The translations under genes were made by a program, and so were the position numbers. This document shows, in pieces, positions 8,864 to 17,900 of a stretch of DNA of 64,000 nt; within the stretch, counting starts at the first letter, position 1, and every line of letters starts with the position of its first letter. The stretch is from JANLUX01 sp031366005 (lineage in GTDB: Bacteria > Bacteroidota > Bacteroidia > AKYH767-A > OLB10), in the NCBI GenBank assembly GCA_031366005.1, contig JANLZB010000076.1, positions 1-64,000 on the forward strand, in the 5' to 3' direction. The notes under the pieces are model-generated. The model had not been told where the DNA came from. It was given only the letters and a program-made list of their open reading frames with translations, and did not search any database.

Positions 8864-10540
8864 TTATTTAATATTCTTAATGACCAACTCCAATATTTCA
8901 TTTTCCATTTTTATTGCTTGCGATTCAATCTCTTTTCCTTTATTCAAAATTTCATTAACATAAATCTTATCATCATAACTTCCTGCATTGATACGAACAT
9001 TGAGATAAGCTCCGGAAACAGCAGTGCGCGCGCACAAAGCACCAACTCCAGCATCACTTGCAGAGTTTGGATTTCCATCAACTGCCATTGCTTTAATCAC
9101 TTCCATGCTTTGCAATGAAATTTCCATCACTTTAAAGGGAATTTCGATGGCGTATTTTGTAGCGTCTTGAATTGCTTGTTTACGTTGCGATTTTTCTTCT
9201 TCAGTGGATTTAGGAAGTTTAAATGCCTCCATTATTTTATTAAAAGCATTGGTGTCCTCATCAACAAGATTAATCAAAGCATTTTTATACTGCTGTCCTT
9301 TTTCTGCCCACACACTAAATTTTTCCCATTGATCTTCCCAGCTTTTTTTTGAAGCACTCAGATTAGCAACCATTGTACCTAATGAAATTCCCAATGCACC
9401 GACATAAGCCGAAATTGAACCACCACCTGGTGCGGGTGAATCGCTTGCTGTTTCATCAGCAAAAGAATTTAGCTTAAGATTAATTAATGGTTTGGGTTTA
9501 TCGGCATCCAATAAATATTCAATGATGCGTTTGCTTGCATTGAAAGGTGCAAGGTCATCCAATCCCATACTTTTAACAGCGATATGAATTAATTCTGCAT
9601 CGCTAACACCTGAAGAAAGTTTTTGTTTCTTTAAAAAATATTTTCCAGCATCAAGCATTGCAGAAAGTGGAATTAATCCCACCAACTCAGAACCTGTTAC
9701 ACGCATTCCTCTCTCATAAGCACTCTTGTAACATTCTTCAAAAACAATATGCAATGGAGTTTCGCGAAAGCGAGTGATATTAATCGAAACTTGTGCAATT
9801 CCATATTCTTCAATATACCACCCGATTGCTTTTACACCTTTTAGCTTGCCAGGAATTCGCGCTTCAACACCTTTCTCATCCAAAACTTTTTTTCCATTTG
9901 CGTCAAGTTTTACTCTTCCTGCTTCACGAATATCAAACGCAATGGAGTTAGCACGCTTCACAGATTTTGAATTGAGATTAACATTGTAAGCAATTAAAAA
10001 ATCACGTGCTCCAATTACTGTTGCTCCATGTTTTGCAGGAAATTCATCGGGACCAAAATCGGGTTTCCATTCTTTGAGTTTTATTTTTTTTGCAAAGCCT
10101 TTGTATTCACCGGCACGAATTACCGAAAGATTACTACGCTCTTTGTTTGTTTGTGCCTCTTCATAGAGATAAACGGGAATTTTTAATTCGTTGCCAACGC
10201 GCTCCGCTAATTTTCTGCTCCACTCAGCTGTTTCTTCCATTGAAATATTTGCAACAGGAATAAAAGGACAAACATCAGTTGCTCCCATGCGCGGATGTTC
10301 TCCTTTATGCTTAATCATATCAATAAGTTCAGCAGCTTTGGCAATTCCGCGAAAGGCAGCTTCGACAACCAATATTGGTTCACCCACAAATGTTACTACA
10401 GTGCGATTGGTTGCCTTGCCGGGATCAACATTTAAAAGCAGAACACCATCAACACTTTCAATCGAATCTGTAATTTGTTTGATAATATTTTCATCATTGC
10501 CTTCGCTGAAGTTAGGAACACATTCAATAAGTTGTTTCAT
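8864..10540 (-). CDS. ftcD: Glutamate formimidoyltransferase / formimidoyltetrahydrofolate cyclodeaminase
   Basis: The 558-aa bifunctional protein has a formiminotransferase N-subdomain (1 to about 180, starting LIECVPNFSEGND and holding HKGEHPRMGATDVCPF), a C-subdomain (to about 325) and a cyclodeaminase domain (about 345-555, with DSPAPGGGSISAYVGALG). It moves the formimino group from formiminoglutamate to tetrahydrofolate and then releases ammonia to give methenyl-THF, the folate-dependent end of histidine breakdown. The operon also encodes a HutG-type hydrolase, which would use the same formiminoglutamate. A heptamer-like repeat (CTTTAAACT words) fills the short leader before the ATG. Confidence 0.93.
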   Translation of the reverse strand: MKQLIECVPNFSEGNDENIIKQITDSIESVDGVLLLNVDPGKATNRTVVTFVGEPILVVEAAFRGIAKAAELIDMIKHKGEHPRMGATDVCPFIPVANISMEETAEWSRKLAERVGNELKIPVYLYEEAQTNKERSNLSVIRAGEYKGFAKKIKLKEWKPDFGPDEFPAKHGATVIGARDFLIAYNVNLNSKSVKRANSIAFDIREAGRVKLDANGKKVLDEKGVEARIPGKLKGVKAIGWYIEEYGIAQVSINITRFRETPLHIVFEECYKSAYERGMRVTGSELVGLIPLSAMLDAGKYFLKKQKLSSGVSDAELIHIAVKSMGLDDLAPFNASKRIIEYLLDADKPKPLINLKLNSFADETASDSPAPGGGSISAYVGALGISLGTMVANLSASKKSWEDQWEKFSVWAEKGQQYKNALINLVDEDTNAFNKIMEAFKLPKSTEEEKSQRKQAIQDATKYAIEIPFKVMEISLQSMEVIKAMAVDGNPNSASDAGVGALCARTAVSGAYLNVRINAGSYDDKIYVNEILNKGKEIESQAIKMENEILELVIKNIK

Positions 10541-10572
10541 GTTTGGAGTTTAAAGTTTAATACTTAAAGTTG
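10541..10572. repeat. Start-proximal AT-rich heptamer-like repeat before ftcD
   Basis: On the minus strand this reads as degenerate AACTTTAAA units directly before the ftcD ATG and overlapping the end of the upstream 95-aa gene. The same words occur before the EF-G paralogue, the M3 peptidase, mscL, pntB and the small pntA subunit in this window. Confidence 0.55.
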
Positions 10573-10851
10573 TTGTTCGCTGAAATATTTTTCTAAAGAT
10601 TTTCGCATGGATGAAGTTATGTTTTGCATTTCTTCTTTTGAAAAATCTTTTTTATAAATGCGTTTAAATGTCTCTATTCGCAAATCAATTTCTGAAATAT
10701 CAGGAAACTTATTTTTTATTGAGGATGCAACGAGTGCTCTGCCATCGTCCATCATTTGTAAAGTGGTCTGAAATTTTTCGCTATCACTTAATTTGCGATA
10801 CCATTCAACCTGATACCTGTGCATTTCTTCCGATGTGTCTCTACTTCTCAT
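10564..10851 (-). CDS. Small helical partner of nucleotidyltransferase
   Basis: The 95-aa protein overlaps the preceding nucleotidyltransferase gene by ATGA, so it is translationally coupled. It has the pattern of a widespread short family found next to such nucleotidyltransferases: WYRKLSDSEKFQTTLQM, then GRALVASSIKNKFPDISEIDLRI and a final FSKEEM helix. It is charged, with no membrane segment. The function is unknown; a complex with the neighbour is likely by analogy with other two-gene nucleotidyltransferase modules. Confidence 0.7.
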   Translation of the reverse strand: MRSRDTSEEMHRYQVEWYRKLSDSEKFQTTLQMMDDGRALVASSIKNKFPDISEIDLRIETFKRIYKKDFSKEEMQNITSSMRKSLEKYFSEQQL

Positions 10852-11387
10852 AACAAATTATAGGTTTTTAGATTGAGTTTTTTAATCCACCCGTTTACAT
10901 ATTCCAAATTAATTTCTGCTTCGTCTATCAGGTCGGTTATGTCGTTTTTTTGTATTTCACTTTCCAATTCTTGTATCCAGATAAGTTTAGAAAGCAATAA
11001 ATCTTCTGCAGACACAACCCATGCTTCAAATGTAAAAACCCTTCTTCTAATTTTTCTTTCAAACTCTGTAGTACGATAAGTATCATTTTTCTTCACAACG
11101 AAATCCAACTTATAGCCCGTTTTATCACTGATGATGTTAAACATTCCTTTGCGTTTTACTTCCACAAGAATAGCTTCACGGTTTAAATAAAAATCGTGAG
11201 CGAATATTTCAAGAAAAGAATCTAAATCTTCCTCTTTTAGGTTTATTACAATATCAAAATCACGGGTAAATCTTGCAGTAACATAACTTCCAAATGCTAC
11301 ACTTCCTGAAATCATATACTCAATATTCCTTGCTTCAAGACCTTCACAAACTAATTGTAAAATTTCAACTGCGGGTTTAGGCACCAT
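10848..11387 (-). CDS. Nucleotidyltransferase-fold protein (MNT-like)
   Basis: The 179-aa protein has a polymerase-beta-type nucleotidyltransferase core: SGSVAFGSY (about 27-35) followed by TRDFDIVINL (about 40-49), whose D-F-D pair would bind metal. It then has EVKRKGMFNIISDKTGYKLDFVVKK, as in proteins loosely annotated AbiEii/DUF6036-like. Its ATG lies 11 nt inside the end of hutG, and its own stop overlaps the start of a 95-aa partner, giving tight coupling in the hut operon. The role is unknown; related pairs act as toxin-antitoxin or phage-defence modules, which is only a possibility here. Confidence 0.75.
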   Translation of the reverse strand: MVPKPAVEILQLVCEGLEARNIEYMISGSVAFGSYVTARFTRDFDIVINLKEEDLDSFLEIFAHDFYLNREAILVEVKRKGMFNIISDKTGYKLDFVVKKNDTYRTTEFERKIRRRVFTFEAWVVSAEDLLLSKLIWIQELESEIQKNDITDLIDEAEINLEYVNGWIKKLNLKTYNLL

Positions 11388-12444
11388 AATATTTATTTCT
11401 CGCTTTGATATAATCTGTAATTAAATACGCTACTAATTTACCTGTTTTTAAATCGGTCTTGATATGAGAGAGTACAGGTGCTGCTTCTGCAATATGCAGA
11501 TAAGCAACTTTACATGTTGAAGCTACTGTATGAATATATTGACGTGCATGTAACGTACTTATTCCACTCGAAGTTTTTGCGCTGGATGGAATATTCTGAA
11601 TGATGTCAATGTCAATTTCCAGACCTGTGTAATTATCATTGATAAAATTGATCGCATCTCTCAAAGCATCTTTTAAAGAAATTTCTTCGCGGATAAATAT
11701 TTCTTCAAAAAATGTAAAGTGAATATTTTGTGGATGCGATTTCAATTCATGAATAACAGATGCTGCATTAAAAATTTCATGCAATGGAAGTACACTGTAT
11801 TTATCCAGATATCCATTTGCAAACGCATAGGTGAAACCATTCCCGCTATGTCTTCCTTCCAAAGGACGAAGATCAGTGTGTGCATCACAATTAATGCAAT
11901 TTATTTTTGATGTATTAATTTTTCCTGATTGCTGCAAACCAATTGCTGCTCCTTTAATATTTGGATAAGCATTGTTATGACCACCACCAATTATAATAGG
12001 TTCTTTCCCACATTTAATAATTGTTGAAATTATTGGTGTCACAAAATCATCAATAGCTGAAACTATTTCGCGCGCTTGCTTTAAATGTTCTTCATTATGA
12101 AAATCAAATTTTATTACCTGTTCCATTTCAGCACTGAAATCAACATGGCCAAGCACGAGCAATTCATCACCAATTAAAAAATCATTGCTTTGTGCATTTA
12201 ACAAAGTATTCAATACAGGTTGCCATGCACTGTAAGCACCACCACGACCTTGATTGGCTCTTACTCCTATATCTTCCGGCAATCCAATTAATACATATCT
12301 GCAATTACTTTTTGATAATGCTTGTTCAAAATCAGTTGGAGTTCCCCAAGGCAAAGCCTGTACTCGTTCACCAAGTTTTATTTCGTGTTCGCGTTTGCGG
12401 GTTAAGCTTTGGATGTGTAATGGGTCGTAAATAATGAGTTTCAT
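11377..12444 (-). CDS. hutG: Formimidoylglutamase (arginase/ureohydrolase family)
   Basis: The 355-aa protein shows the ureohydrolase metal motifs: GGGHNNAYPN (near 152), NCDAHTDLRPLEGRHSGN (near 186) and EIDIDII (near 274). In HutG these hold two Mn2+ ions that activate water to hydrolyse N-formimidoyl-L-glutamate to glutamate and formamide. Placement between hutI and ftcD supports this over arginase or agmatinase. Its 3' end is overlapped by the nucleotidyltransferase gene. hutH and hutU are not in the window. Confidence 0.87.
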   Translation of the reverse strand: MKLIIYDPLHIQSLTRKREHEIKLGERVQALPWGTPTDFEQALSKSNCRYVLIGLPEDIGVRANQGRGGAYSAWQPVLNTLLNAQSNDFLIGDELLVLGHVDFSAEMEQVIKFDFHNEEHLKQAREIVSAIDDFVTPIISTIIKCGKEPIIIGGGHNNAYPNIKGAAIGLQQSGKINTSKINCINCDAHTDLRPLEGRHSGNGFTYAFANGYLDKYSVLPLHEIFNAASVIHELKSHPQNIHFTFFEEIFIREEISLKDALRDAINFINDNYTGLEIDIDIIQNIPSSAKTSSGISTLHARQYIHTVASTCKVAYLHIAEAAPVLSHIKTDLKTGKLVAYLITDYIKARNKYYGA

Positions 12445-12449
12445 ATTCG

Positions 12450-12534
12450 TCTCACCCTCCTGTCCCTCTCCAAATCCCGATAGCTATCGGGAGAGGGAAG
12501 TCGTCTTCCGGAATTAATTTTCCGAAGTTTAATT
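12450..12534. repeat. Dispersed intergenic repeat with internal palindrome (hutI-hutG junction)
   Basis: This segment shares its order of words (CTCACCCTC, CTCTCCAAA, AGAGGGAA, GTCTTCCG, TTAATT, GAATTTT-like end) with the left part of the 133-bp element near 14.85 kb. It carries an extra perfect 18-nt palindrome, TCCCGATAGCTATCGGGA (12475-12492), that could form a hairpin in the hutI-hutG transcript. Confidence 0.65.
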
Positions 12535-13767
12535 TTCATGTACAATTCTTCCATTGATAATTACTGTTTCAATTAAGTTGCTGCCGAAAGAGTAGGGGAG
12601 ATAAGCAATAGAAGGAATTTCTTTTGTGATAAAAACATTTGCTTTCTTACCTTTATCAATACTGCCCAAATCATCCAGCACATCCATAGCATAAGCAGAG
12701 TTTAGCGTAGCTGCGTTTATTGCTTCTTCAGGAGTCATTTTGTATTTTATGCATGCAAGTGCAATCATCAAATTTATATTTCCGCTCGGGCTGCTTCCCG
12801 GATTATAATCACTTGCAATTGCTATTGGTAGTCCTGCATCAATCATTGCTCTTGCGGGAGGAAATGGCAAGCCAAGAAAAAATTGCGCGCCCGGTAAAAT
12901 GGTTGGCATGGTTACAGAATTTTTCAAAACATTTATTTCTTCTTCTCCAACATATTCCAAATGATCAACACTAATTGCTCCACACTCAACACCAGCCTGA
13001 ACACCTCCTGAACAACTTAATTGATTTGCATGAACTTTTGGTTTTAATCCGTGTTGCAATCCTGCTTTTAAAATTCTAACTGTTTCTTCCTGTGTAAAAT
13101 AATTTCGTTCGCAAAACACATCACAATAATCAGCGAGTTTTTCATCTGCTATCCGCGGTATCATTTCTTCTACAATCAAGTCTATATACTTATGTCTTGA
13201 TACTTGATACTCTTTTGGAATAGCGTGTGCTCCCAGAAATGTTGCTTTTATTGTAAGTGGTGAATGTGACTTTAGTTTTTGAATCACACGTAACATTTTT
13301 AATTCATCTTCCACACTTAATCCATAACCACTTTTTATTTCTACAGCACCGGTACCTTGTTGCATAATTTCATTTAAGCGTTCCAATGCATTTGCAAAAA
13401 GTTCTTCTTCAGAAGTGTTATGTAACCGTTGTGAAGAATTTAAAATTCCACCACCACGTTTGGCGATGTCTTCATAGCTCAATCCTCTTATTCGATCAAC
13501 AAACTCTCCTTCCCGTGAACCAGCATACACAAGATGTGTGTGTGAATCACACCAGCAGGGAAAAACCATTTTGCCCGTTGCATCAATTACTTTATCTGTG
13601 TTTTCATTTTGCAAATCATTCATCTTACCATAATCAAAAATTTTCCCGTTCGCAATTCTCAAAAAAGCATTTTCAATCATTGGCAATACCGACATCTCAT
13701 TTCCTTTAACTATTGATGAGCGATTGACTTGCACTAACTGCTTAATATTTTTTATCAGTAAAATCAT
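12529..13767 (-). CDS. hutI: Imidazolonepropionase
   Basis: The 412-aa amidohydrolase opens the imidazolone ring of 4-imidazolone-5-propanoate to give formiminoglutamate, the third step of histidine catabolism. Visible motifs are the metal-binding DSHTHLVYAGSREGEF, an EIKSGYGL substrate loop, KVHANQLS, the SVDHLEY motif and IASDYNPGSSPSGN. An in-frame ATG nine codons upstream of this start also exists, but MILLIKNIKQLV matches the usual N-terminus. This is the first gene of the minus-strand hut operon and is divergent from prmA. Confidence 0.92.
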   Translation of the reverse strand: MILLIKNIKQLVQVNRSSIVKGNEMSVLPMIENAFLRIANGKIFDYGKMNDLQNENTDKVIDATGKMVFPCWCDSHTHLVYAGSREGEFVDRIRGLSYEDIAKRGGGILNSSQRLHNTSEEELFANALERLNEIMQQGTGAVEIKSGYGLSVEDELKMLRVIQKLKSHSPLTIKATFLGAHAIPKEYQVSRHKYIDLIVEEMIPRIADEKLADYCDVFCERNYFTQEETVRILKAGLQHGLKPKVHANQLSCSGGVQAGVECGAISVDHLEYVGEEEINVLKNSVTMPTILPGAQFFLGLPFPPARAMIDAGLPIAIASDYNPGSSPSGNINLMIALACIKYKMTPEEAINAATLNSAYAMDVLDDLGSIDKGKKANVFITKEIPSIAYLPYSFGSNLIETVIINGRIVHEN

Positions 13768-13785
13768 TTTCTGTTTACGTTTTAA

Positions 13786-13815
13786 ATATTCCAAATCCTA
13801 AAGATTTGGAATATT
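13786..13815. repeat. Inverted repeat in the hutI-prmA divergent region
   Basis: Perfect 13-bp arms (AATATTCCAAATC and its complement) are separated by 5 nt, just upstream of the hutI start. This could be an operator for a hut regulator or a 5' hairpin in the hutI mRNA. No regulator gene is nearby. Confidence 0.5.
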
Positions 13816-13848
13816 TGAATATTTGGAGTTGAACAAGCAATTTAACAA

Positions 13849-13884
13849 TTCAGCAATAAAGCAATTCAACAACTGTTAATAACT
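13849..13884. repeat. Degenerate tandem octamer repeat before prmA
   Basis: Units beginning CAAT recur every 8 nt (CAATTTAA, CAATTCAG, CAATAAAG, CAATTCAA), followed by CAAC, in the divergent spacer between hutI and prmA. Confidence 0.5.
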
Positions 13885-13932
13885 CCACTTGTAGCGCAAA
13901 ACTAAAGCATTCTAAACTTTTAATTTTAGGGC

Positions 13933-14763
13933 GTGGATTACACTGAAATAATTTATGAATTAAAACCGCGTGAGGAATTTGCCGAAATCCTCATTGCGCA
14001 TTTATCGGCAATTGGTTTTGAAATGTTTGAAGAAACAGAAACCGGTTTAAAGGCATATATCCCTTCAAATAATTTTATTGATGATGTAGAAACAGATTTG
14101 ATTCCTACGTATATCGAAGGTTGCGAAATAAGCTTTAAGAAAAATTTTATTCAGCATCAGAATTGGAATGCCGTATGGGAAAGTAATTTTGAACCTGAAG
14201 TGATTGCAGGTAAAATTTATGTACGTGCTGATTTTCATGAACCGCAAAAACAATATCCGTATGAAATAATTATTCAACCGAAAATGGCGTTTGGTACCGG
14301 TCATCATCCTACAACTGCGTTGGTGATGGAACAGATGTTAAGTTTGGATTTTAATAATAAATCTGTTTTGGATATGGGTTGTGGCACAGGAATTTTAGCT
14401 GTGCTTGCCGAAAAGCTTGGAGCTTCCTCCATTCTTGCGATTGATAATGATGAGAATGCAGTAATTAATACAAAGGAAAATATTATCAAAAATAATTGCA
14501 AGTATATTAATGTTAAACAAGGTGATGCAAACACCCCCGGTTCTCAAAAATTTGATGTGGTAATTGCCAATATAAACCGGAATATTATTTTAAACGATTT
14601 GACGTTGTATGTTCAGGGTCTTAATCCTGAAGGAGATTTATTGTTGAGTGGATTTTATGAAAAAGATTTGCAGATGATTAAAGATGCTGCGAGTGAAAAT
14701 AATTTATTGTTTCAAAAACGATTAGTAAAAAATGAATGGTGCTGTGCATATTTTAAAAAGTAA
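13933..14763 (+). CDS. prmA: Ribosomal protein L11 methyltransferase
   Basis: The 276-aa protein methylates ribosomal protein L11 using S-adenosylmethionine. The C-terminal Rossmann domain has the PrmA-specific FGTGHHPTT segment, motif I VLDMGCGTGILAV (about 140-152), an acidic AIDNDENAV strand and the VIANINRNI catalytic loop. The N-terminal substrate-recognition domain (1 to about 95) is typical. The start is a GTG, chosen because the product then begins DYTEIIYELKPREEF like other members. It appears to be followed in the same direction by the 1470-aa secreted protein. Confidence 0.92.
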   Translation: MDYTEIIYELKPREEFAEILIAHLSAIGFEMFEETETGLKAYIPSNNFIDDVETDLIPTYIEGCEISFKKNFIQHQNWNAVWESNFEPEVIAGKIYVRADFHEPQKQYPYEIIIQPKMAFGTGHHPTTALVMEQMLSLDFNNKSVLDMGCGTGILAVLAEKLGASSILAIDNDENAVINTKENIIKNNCKYINVKQGDANTPGSQKFDVVIANINRNIILNDLTLYVQGLNPEGDLLLSGFYEKDLQMIKDAASENNLLFQKRLVKNEWCCAYFKK

Positions 14764-14788
14764 AATAATGTTGAAGATAAAAATACGT

Positions 14789-14921
14789 TTCGCCTCACCC
14801 TCTTATCTCTCTCCAAAGAAGAGGGAAACCGTCTCCGATATTAATTCGATTTTGAATTTTAGCAAAAAATTGTCCGCGTCTGTTCCCCTCTCCTTTGGTG
14901 AGGGGTTAGGGGTGAGGCGAA
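14789..14921. repeat. 133-bp element with 12-bp terminal inverted repeats
   Basis: The ends TTCGCCTCACCC and GGGTGAGGCGAA are perfect inverted repeats. Inside are CTCTCCAAAGAAGAGGG and CCCCTCTCCTTTGGTGAGGGG, so long pairing is possible. It lies between the prmA stop and the ATG of the large secreted protein and happens to be open in that gene's frame. The left part is related to the repeat between hutI and hutG. Such elements are dispersed in Bacteroidota genomes. Confidence 0.7.
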
Positions 14922-14923
14922 TA

Positions 14924-17900
14924 ATGCGAATTTGCTGCATGCTATTTTTCATTTGTTCAACCAATTCATCATTTTCCCAAATTCCAAAAGCCTTTAGTAC
15001 CGAACCAACATCATTTATAAAAGAAATGAAATCTTTTTTGGAACTAACGAACAAAAAAGAAACAGAAGTTTTAATTGAAAAATTTGAACCTGTATGGCAA
15101 ACAAAATTTTCCACTGAGGAACAAGGTGTTATTATCAATACGAGTAATAACATGTTGAAAAAACGGTTGAAGGCGTTTCCCGATTTTTCAAATTATCTCA
15201 ATGCTCTGATGGGGTTTGCTGAATCAGGACAAGGCAAACCAACGTTTGATAAATGGCACAGCAGTATTGATAAAATGCTTACCGGAACTTCGCGCAGATT
15301 CAGCGACTATCTTGAAATATGTTCTGATTTGTTTTTATCAAATATCCTGTATCAATCAGGTTCTACCACATGGATTGCAAGTAATAATAATTACACTTTT
15401 GAATTTGACAGCATGCCGCGGATAAGTTTTTCAAATATTGATTTGACTTGTCGTTCAAAAGGTGATAGTTCAGTAATCAATGGTGTGAAAGGTGTATTTT
15501 ATCCCTTGCTTAAAAAATTTATTGGTCAGGGAGGAAAAATTTACTGGACTCGCGCAGGACTTGCTCCAACTGAAACCTATGCTGAATTAAAAACCACAGA
15601 AATTGATTTGACAGGTTCTGATTTTGTTTCTGACTCTGTTACTTTTTACAATAAAAAATATTTTAAAGATGCATTGCATGGAAAACTCACTGAAAAAATT
15701 ATTGCCAATGCAACACCTGAAACTGCAACATATCCCCGCTTTGATTCTTATAATTTAAATCTGAGCATCAGAGAATTAATTAAAGATGCAGATTATCATG
15801 GTGGATTTTCTATGCATGGCAATAAGATGATTGGTTCCGGTACTAAAGAAGAGCGTGCAACACTTACATTTAAAAGAAATAAAAAACCATTCCTCATTGC
15901 AGCCTCGCGCGGTTTTATTGTTCGTACTGAACGGATCAGCTCTGATAATGCTGAAGTAACAATTTATTCTGACAGTGATTCAATCACCAATCCAAGTGTT
16001 CAGTTCAAATATGTTAACAAGGAAAGAATGCTCACTTTAACGCGTAACAAGGAAGCGGGACTCACTTCACCGTTCTTTAATACGTTTCATCAAATGGATA
16101 TATATGTGGATGCCATTTACTGGAAGGTGGATGATCCTGTGATGGATCTGAAAATGACAACCGGAGCCGGAGAAAGTAAAATGACTTTGGAATCAAGTAA
16201 ATTATTTACTGATGAAAGATTTAGAAAAATACAGGGAATGTCGGATGTGAGTCCATTATTTACATTGAAACAATATGCAGAAAAAAACAGCCGCAATATT
16301 TTTACTCCTGATCTTGCAAAATATTTACATGTGAATGAACAACAGGCACGTTCGCTACTCATCTTTTTATCCAACCGAGGTTTTGTTAATTATGATCCTG
16401 ATGAAGATGTTGCAACATTGAATGATAAACTTTATTATTATTTATCTGCATACAGCAACAAAACGGATTATGATATGTTGGAGATGACATCTGTCATTGA
16501 TGCAAAGCCAAATGCAAAACTCAATTTGTTAAACTTCGATTTGGATATGCAGGGTGTTTCGCGAATAGTGTTGAGTGACTCGCAAAATGTTTTTGTTGTA
16601 CCCGCTGATCAGCAGATAAGACTGAAAAAGAACCGTGATTTTGAATTCAACGGAAGAGTGCATGCGGGCAGAACTGATTTTTTTGGAAAAAAATTTACAT
16701 TCAATTACAAGGACTTCAAATTTGATTTAGAGAATGTTGATTCCATCAGGTTAAAAGTTTTGTCAGATGAGTTGGATGAGAATGGTAATCAAAAATTAAT
16801 TCCATTAAAGAGCACTTTACAAAATGTAACAGGCACACTATATATTGATAGTGCTGATAATAAATCGAGCAGAAAGAATTATCCGCGTTATCCAATTTTT
16901 GTAAGCGAAAAGGAATCTTATGTTTATTATGATGCTCCATCTATTTATGATGGTGTTTATAAACGTGATAATTTTTATTTTAAAATGGAGCCTTTCACCA
17001 TTGACAGCCTTGACAATTTTATGCCAGGAGGATTGCAGTTTGACGGACAACTGATTTCCGCGGGAATTTTTCCGGATATTAAAGAAAAAATTGTTATTCG
17101 ACCGGATTATTCTTTCGGCTTTGTAAAGGAAACTCCACCTGATGGATACAGTGCCTATGGTGGTAAAGGAAAATATTTCAACCATCTTGATTTAAGTTAT
17201 AGCGGTTTGCTTGGTGATGGCAGAATTGAATATTTAAGTTCCACAACACAATCTAGAAGTATTGTGTTTTTTCCCGACTCAACATTGGCAGATTCTGCAA
17301 CATTTGATTTAAGAAACGAAACAGTTGCAGGAGTAGCTTTTCCGCAAGCTGCAGGCAAGAAGGTATACATTCATTGGCAACCTAAGAAGGATTATATGAT
17401 GGTGATGAAGAAGGAAAATGATCTCACTGTGTATGACAATAAACTTTCACTTAATGGAAATCTAAAACTTGCCGCAAAAGGATTAGGAGGAAATGGTAAT
17501 GCATTTTATTCTGAATCACATTTGGTATCTAATGATTTTTATTTTAAACCTCAGATTTACGGAGCAGATACTTCTGATTTCAGCTTGAATTCGGATGATG
17601 TGAATGTGCTGGCTATTGCCACGAAAAATGTGAAATCAAAAATTGATCTTGAAAAACATTATGGTGAATTTATTTCTAACGGCAAAGGTTCGTACGTAAG
17701 TTTTCCAATTAACCAATACATCTGTTTCATAGCACAGTTCAAATGGTTCATTGATAACCGTGAGGTGGAATTTGGTGATGAACAAAATACAAAGCTTAAC
17801 ATAAACGGTTCTGATTTTGTGAGCGTAAATCCAATGCAGGATTCGTTAAGGTGGAATGCAGGATTAGCGCGTTACAGCTTGTATGATTATTTAATCAAAG

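Noticed and set aside
7773..11387. A defence island formed by YhcG and the nucleotidyltransferase pair
   Set aside because: They are separated by ftcD, no other defence gene is present, and both families occur widely outside defence loci.
13786..13815. A HutC-type operator at the inverted repeat
   Set aside because: The arms are AT-rich and no hut regulator or second site is seen, so I list only the inverted repeat.
14732..14923. N-terminal extension of the 1470-aa protein
   Set aside because: It would translate a 133-bp palindromic repeat and overlap prmA; the later ATG starts a proper signal peptide.
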